NCBI GenBank assembly: GCA_963698495.1
Contig: CAVORB010000016.1
Location: 62,001 to 126,000, forward strand
Length of the DNA stretch: 64,000 nucleotides
Origin: CAVORB01 sp963698495
GTDB taxonomy: Bacteria; Pseudomonadota; Gammaproteobacteria; Chromatiales; Chromatiaceae
Reading direction: 5' to 3'
The notes under the pieces are model-generated. The model had not been told where the DNA came from, ran no database searches, and saw nothing but the letters and a program-made list of their open reading frames with translations. Numbering within the stretch: the first letter of the stretch is position 1; each line of letters begins with the position of its first letter. Below are positions 17,307 to 25,899 of this stretch, piece by piece. The position numbers were made by a program, and so were the translations under genes.

Positions 17307-17915
17307 ATGAGTCAAGTCCAGCTTTTTACCGGTTTCGAGCGCTTCTGGCACTGGTCCCAGGCAATCCTGATCTTCGGCATGCTGCTGACCGGGTTCGAGA
17401 TTCACGGGACCTATCACCTGTTCGGCTTCGAGCAGGCCCTCGACTATCACCTGATCCTGGCCTGGACCCTGATCGGGTTGTGGGTGTTCGCCATCTTCTG
17501 GCACCTCACCACCGGTGAGTGGCGCCAGTACGTGCCCACCGGCAAGGGGTTGCTGCCGATGATGATGTACTACGCCTACGGCATCTTCTCCGGCGAGGCC
17601 AAGCCCTACCACAAGACCCGCAGGGCGAAGCACAACCCCCTGCAGCGGCTCGCCTACCTGGGGTTCAAAGTCGCCATTGCCCCGGCGCTGTGGATCTCCG
17701 GCCTGTTGCTGCTGTTCTACGCGGATTGGAGCCAGACATCCCTCGGCGCGGTTCTGCCCTTGCAGTGGGTCGCCTGGGTGCACGTAGGCGCGGTATTCGC
17801 CCTGCTGACGTTCTTGGTCGCTCACATCTACCTTGCGGCTACCATGGGCCAACCCTGGTATTCCCTCCTCAAGTCCATGTTCACCGGCTATGAGGAGCTG
17901 GAGGAGGCCAAGTAA
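17307..17915 (+). CDS. Dihaem cytochrome b, quinol-oxidising partner of the octaheme cytochrome
   Basis: This 202-residue integral membrane protein is of the FdnI/HyaC/thiosulfate reductase cytochrome b type. It has four membrane spans, with histidine haem-ligand candidates in FERFWHWSQAIL, DYHLILAWTLIG, IFWHLTTGEWR and VHVGAVFALLTFLVAHIY. GGAGAGGAAG precedes the ATG, and the gene is 15 bp behind the octaheme cytochrome, so the two form an operon. The likely job is passing electrons from the quinol pool to the periplasmic octaheme protein. That is inferred from family and context. No Rieske or molybdenum subunit is nearby. Confidence 0.85.
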   Translation: MSQVQLFTGFERFWHWSQAILIFGMLLTGFEIHGTYHLFGFEQALDYHLILAWTLIGLWVFAIFWHLTTGEWRQYVPTGKGLLPMMMYYAYGIFSGEAKPYHKTRRAKHNPLQRLAYLGFKVAIAPALWISGLLLLFYADWSQTSLGAVLPLQWVAWVHVGAVFALLTFLVAHIYLAATMGQPWYSLLKSMFTGYEELEEAK

Positions 17916-17950
17916 ACCCCTTCCAGGTGACGGTAATAAAAGACAAGGTA

Positions 17951-17982
17951 GGCGCCTTCGGCGGCGAAGGCGCCTTTCCTTT
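17951..17982 (+). terminator. Rho-independent terminator after the octaheme/cytochrome b operon
   Basis: GGCGCCTTCG (17951-17960) pairs perfectly with CGAAGGCGCC (17965-17974) around a 4-nt loop. TTTCCTTT follows. It lies 36 bp after the cytochrome b stop. Confidence 0.8.
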
Positions 17983-18085
17983 GGGGCCGACCCTGGCAAG
18001 CGGGTCGTGTCGGGAAGGCCGGCTCGGGTTATGTTAATCTTCTCCACCCTTCGCGCCCTCATTCCTTTCAGACTCGCCGAGCAAG

Positions 18086-19204
18086 ATGACCAAGCAATCC
18101 TCCCAACGACTATCGCTTTTCCTGCTGCTTGCAGGGCTCCAGCCCGCGTTCTCCCAATCACCTGAGATGCCCGGCACGCTCGCGCCGTCGGGGGGCGAGC
18201 AGCAGAACTGGGTCATGGTGGAGCGGCGCGCGACGGGCGGTGCCGCCACGGTCGGCGGCACGGTGGTTCCGGTGGAGGAGATCACCTTCACCGCCCAGAT
18301 GCCCGGAAGCGTCGAGATGATCGCCGGCGCCGAGGGCGACTTCTTCAAGCAGGGCGAGGTGCTGGCGGTGCTCGACGAGTCCGAGATCCGCGCCCAGCGG
18401 CAGGCGGCCATCGCCGAGATCCGCAACGCCGAGGCGGCCTACCGCAACGCGGGGGTGCAGTACTATCGGGAGCGGGAGGACCCCACGCCCCAGCAGAGCG
18501 GAAATATGATGAGCCAGATGATGCCGATGCCCATGCCCTTCATGGGCGGCAACGGCAGCGGCGTCCACCGCGGGGCCACGCTCCACCAGTACAGCACCCA
18601 GATCGAGCAGGCCCGCGGGGCCATCGCCACCGCACAGGCCAGGCTTCAGGAGATCGACGCCAAGATGAAGGACACCAAGAGCGTCGCCCCCTTCGATGGC
18701 TACATCACCCGCAAGCACGCGAACAAGGGCGACACGGTCCAGCCGGGGCAGCCCCTGCTGAGCTTCGCGAACATGGGGCAACTCCAGATCCAGACTGACG
18801 TGCCGACCCGCTTGTCCGCGCCATTGCAGCCCGGATTCATGACTCAGGTGCGGCTGGATGATCCGAATCAGACCATCGCCCGCGCCCGCGTGGCGCAGAT
18901 CTTCCCGATGGCTGACCCCACCCGGCACACGGTGAGGGTCAAGTTCGATCTCGAGCCGGGCGCCCCCGCCAAGGCCGGCATGTACGCCGAGGTGCTGATA
19001 CCCCAGCCGGGACAGGAGCAGGGCACTCTCCCCATGATCCCCGTCTCTTCCGTCGTCTACCGCGGCGGTCTTCCGATGGTCTATGTGATGGACACCGAGG
19101 GGCAGCCACGCCTGCATCTGCTGCGTCTAGGAGAGCAGTTCGGGGATCAGGTGACGGTGCTGACCGGCCTGCAGGGAGGCGAGCGCATCCTGGCCAACCC
19201 ATGA
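18086..19204 (+). CDS. RND efflux periplasmic adaptor subunit (AcrA/HlyD family)
   Basis: This 372-residue membrane-fusion protein has an N-terminal signal peptide (LSLFLLLAGLQPAFSQ). Next come the lipoyl half (VVPVEEITFTAQMPGSVEMI, GDFFKQGEVLAVLDESE), an alpha-hairpin (about 120-210), the second lipoyl half (VAPFDGYITRKHANKGDTVQ) and the beta-barrel and membrane-proximal domains. The hairpin contains an unusual methionine-rich patch (MMSQMMPMPMPFMGG, about residues 140-155) that could bind soft metals such as Cu(I), though it may simply be a flexible insertion. A permease gene follows after 191 bp. No outer-membrane factor gene is nearby. Confidence 0.87.
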   Translation: MTKQSSQRLSLFLLLAGLQPAFSQSPEMPGTLAPSGGEQQNWVMVERRATGGAATVGGTVVPVEEITFTAQMPGSVEMIAGAEGDFFKQGEVLAVLDESEIRAQRQAAIAEIRNAEAAYRNAGVQYYREREDPTPQQSGNMMSQMMPMPMPFMGGNGSGVHRGATLHQYSTQIEQARGAIATAQARLQEIDAKMKDTKSVAPFDGYITRKHANKGDTVQPGQPLLSFANMGQLQIQTDVPTRLSAPLQPGFMTQVRLDDPNQTIARARVAQIFPMADPTRHTVRVKFDLEPGAPAKAGMYAEVLIPQPGQEQGTLPMIPVSSVVYRGGLPMVYVMDTEGQPRLHLLRLGEQFGDQVTVLTGLQGGERILANP

Positions 19205-19395
19205 AGTAGCGCGGCGGTCCGGTGCTCGTTAGGGCGAAGGATCTCAAGGACAGGCGAGACGACTGTCCCTGGGGGCCCTCGACGCGGAGACCCGCCGGTC
19301 CAACTCTCCCGCGAAACCCTGCTGTACCTTCCCCGTGAGGCGGTTGCGGCCCGGCTTGAACCGGCGACGCCCGCCAGACCAGAGGCGACCTATCC

Positions 19396-22300
19396 ATGTC
19401 TGAAGAGAACGCAAACGTGACGGGATCCACCGCGCACAAGGGGGGGCTCGGGCTCGCTGGCCTGACCGCCAAGGCCTTCATTCACTCGCCCCTGTCACCG
19501 CTGTTGTTCTTCGCCATGCTGGGCATGGGCCTGCTGGGGCTGATCGCTACCCCGCGCCAGGAGGATCCGCAGATCTCGGTCCCCATGATCGACATCTTCG
19601 TGCAGTATCCGGGGGCATCCACGGAGCAGGTGGTGAGCCTGGCCGTGGAGCCTCTGGCGAGGCTGCTGAGCGAGATCCCAGGCGTCAAGCACCTGTACTC
19701 GGCGGCCGAGCGCGAGCAAGGCATCATCACCGTGCAGTTCGAGGTCGGCGAGCAGATGGGGCCGTCCCTGGTGAAGGTGCACGATAAGCTTCAAGCCAAC
19801 CAGGGCGTGCTGCCCCCCGGTGCCCTGCCGCCCATGGTCAAGCCCAAGGGCATCGACGACGTTCCCGCGGTCACGCTCACCCTCTGGTCGGACATGATCG
19901 ACGATGCCGCGCTGCGCGCGCTCGCCTTCAAGCTGCTGCAGAATCTCGCCCAGATCCCGGATACGGGGCAGGGCTTCGTCGTCGGCGGCCGCGCCGAGCA
20001 GATCAGGGTCAAGGTGGTGCCGCAACGCCTGTCGGGGTTCGGGGTCACCCTGGACGCCATCGCCCAGACCATCCAGACCGCGAACGCGGAGCGCCGCACC
20101 GGCCACATTGAGGCCGCAGATGGCCACTTCACCATCTACACGGGCTCCTTTCTCAAGACCGCGTCCGATGTGGAACGCTTGATGGTGGGTACCCACGCCG
20201 GTGCCCCCGTGTACGTGCGGGACGTGGCCCAGGTGACCCTGGAGCCGGAGGACTACCGTCAGCAGGTCAACTACTTCACCGGACCGAGTTACCCGGGCAC
20301 GGCGCAGGCCGATGGGATGCCAGCGGTCACCATCGCCATCGCCAAGAAGGAGGGGAGCAACGGGGTCACCGTCGCCAATGCCATTCTGGAGAAGGTGGAA
20401 CGGCTCAAGGGGCAGTTGGTGCCGGACAACGTGTATGTCGAGGTCACCCGCAACTACGGGGAGACCGCGAACGACAAGGTCAACGAACTCATCTTCAAGC
20501 TGTTTATCGCAACTGGCGCGGTGACGGTGCTGGTGTTGCTGGCCCTCGGACTCAAGCCCGCCATCGTGGTGACCCTGGTGATCCCGGTGGTCCTGCTGAT
20601 GACCGTGTTCTCCGCCTGGCTCATGGGCTACACCATCGACCGCGTGAGCCTGTTTGCGTTGATCTTCGCCATCGGCATCCTGGTAGACGACGCCATCGTG
20701 GTGGTGGAGAACATCTACCGCCGCTGGCTGATCAAGGGGGAGACGGATACCGACACGGCCATCGAGGCCGTGGCCGAGGTCGGCAACCCCACCATCATCG
20801 CCACCTTCACCGTCGTTGCAGCCCTGCTGCCAATGGGTTTCGTGTCCGGCCTCATGGGTCCCTACATGGAGCCGATCCCGGCGCTCGGCTCCACCGCCAT
20901 GATCTTCTCGCTGTTCGCTGCCTTCGCCTTCACCCCCTGGCTCGCCATGCGCATCAAGCCGAGCATGAAGTTTCTGCAGAAGGCGGAGCAGAGGGAGCAC
21001 AGGACCGCGCGGGCGCTCGACGGCCTATTCCGGCGCATCCTGCTGCCGTTGATCGAGCGCAAGACCCTCGGTTACCTGTTCCTGTTCGGGCTGATCGGCG
21101 CCTTCTTTGCGTCCTGCCTTTTGTTCTACCTTCGGGCGGTGCCCTTCAAGATGCTGCCCTACGACAACAAGCCCGAGTTCAGCGTGGTGCTCGACATGCC
21201 GGAGGGAACCGCGCTCGGCACCACCATCAACACCGCCCGCATCCTGGCGGAGAAGATCCGGGAGATCCCCGAGGTGGTCGCCATCCAGACCTACGCCGGC
21301 ACCGCCAAGCCCTTCGACTTCAACGGCATGGTCCGTCACTACTACCTGCGGGCCAAGCCCTGGCAGGGTGAGGTACAGGTCCAGTTGACCCACAAGCGCG
21401 AGCGGGACCGTTCCAGCCACGAGATCGCCCTGCTGGCGCGCGACATGCTCACCCCGATCGCGCGCGAGGCGGGGGCGCGCATCACGGTGGTCGAGATGCC
21501 GCCGGGCCCGCCGGTGCTGCAGGCGGTGGTGGCCGAGATCTATGGGCCGGACGCCGAGACCCGGCGTCAGGTTGCCGCGGACATGACGCGCATGTTCGAA
21601 GAGGTGGACAGCCTCGCCGACGTGGACAACTACATGCAGGAGCCGCATGAGGTGCTGCGCTTCGAGGTGGACGCGGAGAAGGCGGTGCGCCTAGGGATCT
21701 CGGTGGACAGCGTCATTCGTAACCTCGACATGGCCATGGGCGACTTCAAGGCGGGGGACGTCAAGCGCGGCAGCCTGCTCGAGCCCACCTTCATCACGCT
21801 GGAGGTGCCACTTGCGGTTCGCGCCCAGGTCGCGCGCCTGTCCGATCTGCCCATTCCCACCCTGGACGGGCGCACCGTGCCGCTGGCCGAGATCGGCCGT
21901 TTCGCGCGGGTGCAGCAGGACCCCATCGTCTTCCACAAGGACCTCCGGCCGGTGGAGTACGTGGTCGGCGATGCCGTGGGCCGGCTCGGTGCGCCCCTTT
22001 ACCCCATGCTGGCCATGGAGGAGAAGCTCGCCGACTACACCACCCCTGATGGAGAGGTCATTTCCGGCACCTTCTTCACGGGACCGCCGCCGGACAACGG
22101 CAAGTCGGGCTTCGAGTGGGGAGGGGAGTGGACCGTCACCTATGAGACCTTCCGCGACATGGGCCTCGCCTTCGGTGTCGCGCTGGTGCTGATCTACATG
22201 CTGGTGGTGGGGGAGTTCGGCAACTTCGTGACCCCGGCGGTCATCATGGCGCCCATCCCGCTGACCCTGCTCGGCATCGTCCCCGGCCACTGGCTGATGG

Positions 22301-22635
22301 GAGCGGACTTCACCGCTACCTCGATGATCGGTTTCATCGCGCTCGCGGGCATCATCGTGCGCAACTCGATCCTGCTGGTGGACTTCTCCATCGAAGAGGT
22401 GGCGGGGGGCGCAAGCGTGAAGGAGGCCGTGATCAATGCCTGCAAGGCCCGGACCCGGCCCATCGTCATCACCGCCCTCGCGCTGGTGGCGGGCTCCAGC
22501 GTCATCCTGACCGACCCAATCTTCCAGGGCATGGCCATCTCCCTGCTGTTCGGAGTCATGGTCTCCACTCTGCTGACCCTGGTCGTGATCCCGCTGGGGT
22601 GCGTGAGCGCGGGCAGGTATCTGGTCAGGCGCTGA
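19396..22635 (+). CDS. RND efflux permease (hydrophobe/amphiphile-type)
   Basis: This inner-membrane proton-driven efflux pump of 1079 residues is slightly longer than AcrB-type pumps because of a 30-residue N-terminal extension. It has two RND repeats. TM4 reads IFAIGILVDDAIVVVENIYRR with the double aspartate of the proton relay. The C-terminal half has IGFIALAGIIVRNSILLVDF. The start of the fold, SPLLFFAMLGMGLLGLIA, is typical of a group often annotated as AcrB/AcrD/AcrF-like with unknown substrate. It forms a system with the adaptor at 18086. The intervening 191 bp holds no gene I can see. Confidence 0.9.
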   Translation: MSEENANVTGSTAHKGGLGLAGLTAKAFIHSPLSPLLFFAMLGMGLLGLIATPRQEDPQISVPMIDIFVQYPGASTEQVVSLAVEPLARLLSEIPGVKHLYSAAEREQGIITVQFEVGEQMGPSLVKVHDKLQANQGVLPPGALPPMVKPKGIDDVPAVTLTLWSDMIDDAALRALAFKLLQNLAQIPDTGQGFVVGGRAEQIRVKVVPQRLSGFGVTLDAIAQTIQTANAERRTGHIEAADGHFTIYTGSFLKTASDVERLMVGTHAGAPVYVRDVAQVTLEPEDYRQQVNYFTGPSYPGTAQADGMPAVTIAIAKKEGSNGVTVANAILEKVERLKGQLVPDNVYVEVTRNYGETANDKVNELIFKLFIATGAVTVLVLLALGLKPAIVVTLVIPVVLLMTVFSAWLMGYTIDRVSLFALIFAIGILVDDAIVVVENIYRRWLIKGETDTDTAIEAVAEVGNPTIIATFTVVAALLPMGFVSGLMGPYMEPIPALGSTAMIFSLFAAFAFTPWLAMRIKPSMKFLQKAEQREHRTARALDGLFRRILLPLIERKTLGYLFLFGLIGAFFASCLLFYLRAVPFKMLPYDNKPEFSVVLDMPEGTALGTTINTARILAEKIREIPEVVAIQTYAGTAKPFDFNGMVRHYYLRAKPWQGEVQVQLTHKRERDRSSHEIALLARDMLTPIAREAGARITVVEMPPGPPVLQAVVAEIYGPDAETRRQVAADMTRMFEEVDSLADVDNYMQEPHEVLRFEVDAEKAVRLGISVDSVIRNLDMAMGDFKAGDVKRGSLLEPTFITLEVPLAVRAQVARLSDLPIPTLDGRTVPLAEIGRFARVQQDPIVFHKDLRPVEYVVGDAVGRLGAPLYPMLAMEEKLADYTTPDGEVISGTFFTGPPPDNGKSGFEWGGEWTVTYETFRDMGLAFGVALVLIYMLVVGEFGNFVTPAVIMAPIPLTLLGIVPGHWLMGADFTATSMIGFIALAGIIVRNSILLVDFSIEEVAGGASVKEAVINACKARTRPIVITALALVAGSSVILTDPIFQGMAISLLFGVMVSTLLTLVVIPLGCVSAGRYLVRR

Positions 22636-22897
22636 GATCGGGTTGTCTCGGCCGGTCGCGCCGCTTCGCAGAATGGGCCGAACCCTGCTGGTCAGATTCC
22701 GCAAGCGGATTCGGCTCGCACCCATTGGAAGCGGCGGCCTATTCTATATCCTTATGGCGTTCTGACCCGTTTCCGTTCTCGCCGGGCACGGCGCCGCCGC
22801 CAGCCCGCCGGGTGCGCCCATTCGGCCGACAACGACGTATCGGCCAGATCCATTGGCTGTTCCCTGTTTTCGGCGTTTTCCCCTGGAGGATCCCAAG

Positions 22898-24262
22898 ATG
22901 ACCGAGAGTCCGAGGTTCGAGCCATGGAAAACGCTCGCCTATTATGCTGAGGCCGGTGAGCGGAGCGAGTTGGAGGCCTTTGTCGTAGCGATTGGACCGA
23001 GCGAAACCTTCCGCGCCCTGTTGCGCCTGGACCCGGCGAAGCGCGAGCTCGTTCTCACCACACTCTCGCCGACGGAAGCGGCGGAAATCATGGAAGAGAT
23101 CCCCGGCGAGCACGCCGCGGACTTCATGGAGCAATTGTCCGCGAGTGACGCGGCCTCGATCGTCGACGCCATGGAGAGCGCGGAGCAGGCCGATCTGCTT
23201 TCCGGCATGAGCCAAGCCGAGGCCGAAGCCATTCTCGCGCAAATGGACCCACAACGTGCGGCGGACGCCCGGGAGCTGATCCGGTATCCGCCCGATGTGG
23301 CGGGCGGGCTGATGGTGACCGAGTTTCTCGCCTTTCGGGAAACGGCCCCGGTGCGCGCCGTGCTCGATGCTCTGAGCGACTGGGTTGAGGCGCGGCCCGA
23401 CGAGGAGGCACACGTCTACGTGGTGTCCGATGCGGGCATCCTCATCGGGGGCCTCGATTTGCGCAGCCTGGTGCTCTCGCGCCGCACCACCCCGCTCAGC
23501 GAGGTCGTGAAGCCGCCGCGTTTCGTCTCGGTGAACGCCACGTTGGATGAGCTGGACAATCTGTTCGAATGCCACCAGCTGGCGTCCGTCGCCGTGGTGG
23601 ACAACCACCAGAAGCTGCTGGGCGTGCTGCGACGGGACGACCTGAACCAGGCGTTGCAGGAGCGCGCGGACGCAGACTACCTCAAGTCTCAGGGTATCGT
23701 CAGCGGCGACGAGATCCGCGCCATGCCGGTGCTGACCCGGGCGCGGCGGCGTCTCTCCTGGCTCAGCCTGAACATCTTCCTGAACATCATTGCGGCCAGC
23801 GTCATCGCCGTGTACGAGGACACCTTAAGCGCGGTGATCGCACTGGCCGTGTTCCTGCCCATCGTCTCGGACATGAGCGGCTGCTCGGGCAACCAGGCGG
23901 TTGCGGTCAGCATGCGCGAGCTTTCCCTCGGCATCGTCAAACCCTACGAAGCGGGACGCGTCTGGTTGCAGGAGATCTCGGTTGGCCTGATGAATGGCCT
24001 GGTGCTTGGCTGTCTGATCGCGACCGCCGCCTGGCTTTGGAAGGGCAATGTCTATCTCGGGCTGGTCGTCGGTGTTGCCCTTGCCGTCAACACGATGATT
24101 GCCGTGTCACTCGGCGGCACCGTGCCACTGCTCCTGAAGCGAGTGAAGGTCGACCCCGCCGTCGCGTCCGGCCCGATACTGACCACGGTGACCGACATGT
24201 GTGGTTTCTTCCTGGTGCTGGGCCTGGCGACGCAGATGTTGCCGCAACTCACGGCGAGCTGA
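22898..24262 (+). CDS. mgtE: Magnesium transporter, MgtE family
   Basis: This 454-residue protein has the MgtE domain order. The N-terminal helical superhelix domain spans about 35-130, with repeated LxPTEAAEIMEEIPGEHAADF-like segments. A CBS pair follows at about 140-260 (DVAGGLMVTEFLAF, VVDNHQKLLGVLRRDDL). A membrane domain of about five helices begins near 290 and contains LPIVSDMSGCSGNQAV, the pore-lining PxxxxxxGN-type motif. MgtE is a Mg2+-gated channel whose N and CBS domains close it at high Mg2+. The start at 22898 has CTGGAGGA 7 nt upstream and is preferred over the in-frame ATG at 22853. It is transcribed alone. Confidence 0.9.
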   Translation: MTESPRFEPWKTLAYYAEAGERSELEAFVVAIGPSETFRALLRLDPAKRELVLTTLSPTEAAEIMEEIPGEHAADFMEQLSASDAASIVDAMESAEQADLLSGMSQAEAEAILAQMDPQRAADARELIRYPPDVAGGLMVTEFLAFRETAPVRAVLDALSDWVEARPDEEAHVYVVSDAGILIGGLDLRSLVLSRRTTPLSEVVKPPRFVSVNATLDELDNLFECHQLASVAVVDNHQKLLGVLRRDDLNQALQERADADYLKSQGIVSGDEIRAMPVLTRARRRLSWLSLNIFLNIIAASVIAVYEDTLSAVIALAVFLPIVSDMSGCSGNQAVAVSMRELSLGIVKPYEAGRVWLQEISVGLMNGLVLGCLIATAAWLWKGNVYLGLVVGVALAVNTMIAVSLGGTVPLLLKRVKVDPAVASGPILTTVTDMCGFFLVLGLATQMLPQLTAS

Positions 24263-24736
24263 GGCCGGCGCGGGGCGAGACAGGGGTGAGGTCTAGGGCC
24301 GTTCTGGCCCCAGTCCACAGGGCGTCCTCCGATCGCCCGTCAGAGACAACCCAACGGTCCTCTTGGTCGTCGGCCGACGAAGAGTCCGCCGCACTTCGCG
24401 TGCGGCGCGTCTTGGGGCGGCGCGTCTGGCCGTGTCGCGGCTATCGGCGGTCGCCCGATCTACCTTTGGAGCAGGGCGTGCGGCATCCCAAGATGTCATT
24501 CTGGCGTAACCGCTAGAGAGATGGAGGACATCATCGGGCGGGGGGCAGACAATCCGAGGGTCTGGAGGGCGCCCCTGCCACCCAAGTGGGCAGGACCCGA
24601 CCGCCAACGGTAGCGTCGGCCCGCGTGCGGGCAGGTTGAACAGCGGGAGGGAGGGAAAGACCCCGCGTGGCCGCGGGGCCTCTCACTATAGATTGGTGAG
24701 AATCTTACCTTTGGCGCTGAGATAGGCGCCAGGCAG
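24263..24736. other. Intergenic region between convergent genes
   Basis: About 470 bp lie between mgtE and the reverse-strand rhodanese gene. No convincing ORF is present. The right part holds the hairpin terminator for the rhodanese gene and a second small hairpin (TGGCGC with GCGCCA near 24713-24731) just past its stop. The left 350 bp shows nothing I can interpret. Confidence 0.4.
24653..24678 (-). terminator. Candidate terminator of the rhodanese gene
   Basis: CCCCGCG (24661-24667) pairs with CGCGGGG (24672-24678) around TGGC. On the reverse strand the stem is followed by TCTTTCCC. It is about 60 bp past the rhodanese stop. Confidence 0.5.
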
Positions 24737-25489
24737 CTACTCGACCGGGGTTAGGAGCAGGTCATCGTAGATACGTGGATCGCGCATATAAGCCTGCGGT
24801 CGGCGAATCTTGGTCGTCCAGGGGAGCCCCTGGAAATTGCGCCATCCGTCCTTATCCGAGTTGGCGTCCTTGACCTCCTCGTACACATCGGCGTAGTCGT
24901 CTGTGTGTGAGACATCCCCGTCGTTATCGAGATCCAGGGGCACCGGCTTGCCGTCCACGAGTAGGATCGTGCCGCCGGAATAAGCGTATTTCAGGTTGCC
25001 GACGAAGCCCTCCCAGATGTTGAACACATTGGTGAACTCCTCCAGGCCAGAGGTGGCAGGGTCTGAATCCGGATCGGCGAGGATGTTGCCGGCGGCCACG
25101 CTGCGAGACCCCGTGCGGCACAGGAGCATGATGGGGGTGTCCATTCTGCCCTTGACGATGTCATAGACCTCCCAATACAGGACCGCGGGATCCTGGTCCG
25201 ACGCCCCGTCAACATGAACTTTGGGGAACGGGACATTGTAGGCGTCCTCCGGATGCCCGGCGGCGTACTCCTCCAGCGACCGCACGTCGATCAGCACGGG
25301 CTTGCGTTTGTTTTCTTGTCCTTGGCGATATCCTTTGACGTTCTGCAACCAAAGATAGGTCTGTGCCGCGCTGATTTCCGCTTGATAGAAGCGATCCTTG
25401 TTATAGCGGTTGCCTTCGGCTGCCAGCTGGCCGGCGAAGGCAATGGAGACAACGGCGCCAATGACGGCGGTAGCGGTCTTGTTTTGCAT
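24737..25489 (-). CDS. Exported rhodanese-like protein with EF-hand-like calcium loop
   Basis: This 250-residue protein has an N-terminal signal peptide (about 1-25, TAVIGAVVSIAFAGQLAAEG). A rhodanese domain (about 60-180) follows, with VLIDVRSLEEYAAGHPEDAY and the active-site loop LLCRTGSRS (C124). Such domains carry sulfane sulfur on the cysteine. After the domain comes DLDNDGDVSHTD (186-197), a full EF-hand or dockerin-type calcium loop, and a weaker one at 208-215 (DANSDKDG). I chose the ATG at 25489 because GAGGAAG lies upstream and the signal peptide begins there. Longer in-frame starts to 25648 add an implausible N-terminus. A periplasmic role in sulfur handling is inferred. Confidence 0.8.
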   Translation of the reverse strand: MQNKTATAVIGAVVSIAFAGQLAAEGNRYNKDRFYQAEISAAQTYLWLQNVKGYRQGQENKRKPVLIDVRSLEEYAAGHPEDAYNVPFPKVHVDGASDQDPAVLYWEVYDIVKGRMDTPIMLLCRTGSRSVAAGNILADPDSDPATSGLEEFTNVFNIWEGFVGNLKYAYSGGTILLVDGKPVPLDLDNDGDVSHTDDYADVYEEVKDANSDKDGWRNFQGLPWTTKIRRPQAYMRDPRIYDDLLLTPVE

Positions 25490-25899
25490 CGTACGACTTC
25501 CTCGCATCCTCTTTAACATAATTGCCTCGTCGATTCCCGGGTTGCTCGCGTACAGCCCCCCCCAATCCCGTGCGCCGCCGCGTGACGCGAGGCCGAGGTT
25601 CGGAGTCTGCACGCGCGCAGACCAGTCGTCGAGGCCGCTTACCTGCAAGCAGGCCTGAGCTCTTCACGCTCCGCCGGTGCGGTGGCGATGGAGCAGGCGC
25701 TATGCTCATATTGCCGACTGGATGTGTCAACCTCGCCGTTGCGGCCAAGCCTGCGTTGCAGGAAATGCCCGCATGACCTGCCCGTAGCGCAAGCGAGGCA
25801 TGATCGCGCGCAGTGGAAGTGACGCGCCGCGCGCGGCGGGGTCGCGGTTGTCGAATCGACTCCCCCTGTCTCGCTGGAGTAGGGGCGTCGGGCGTCTGT
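25490..25899. other. Intergenic region upstream of the rhodanese gene
   Basis: About 410 bp lie between the rhodanese start and the end of the frameshifted RND permease. ORFs here are short, overlapping and have no family features. It should contain the rhodanese promoter and the end of the RND transcript, but I cannot point to clear elements. Confidence 0.35.

Noticed and set aside
24263..24610. Possible attachment site or repeat near CCTGCCACCCAAGTGGGCAGG
   Set aside because: It is a single imperfect palindrome with no second copy in the window, and it lacks the ordered modules of the 148-bp repeat.
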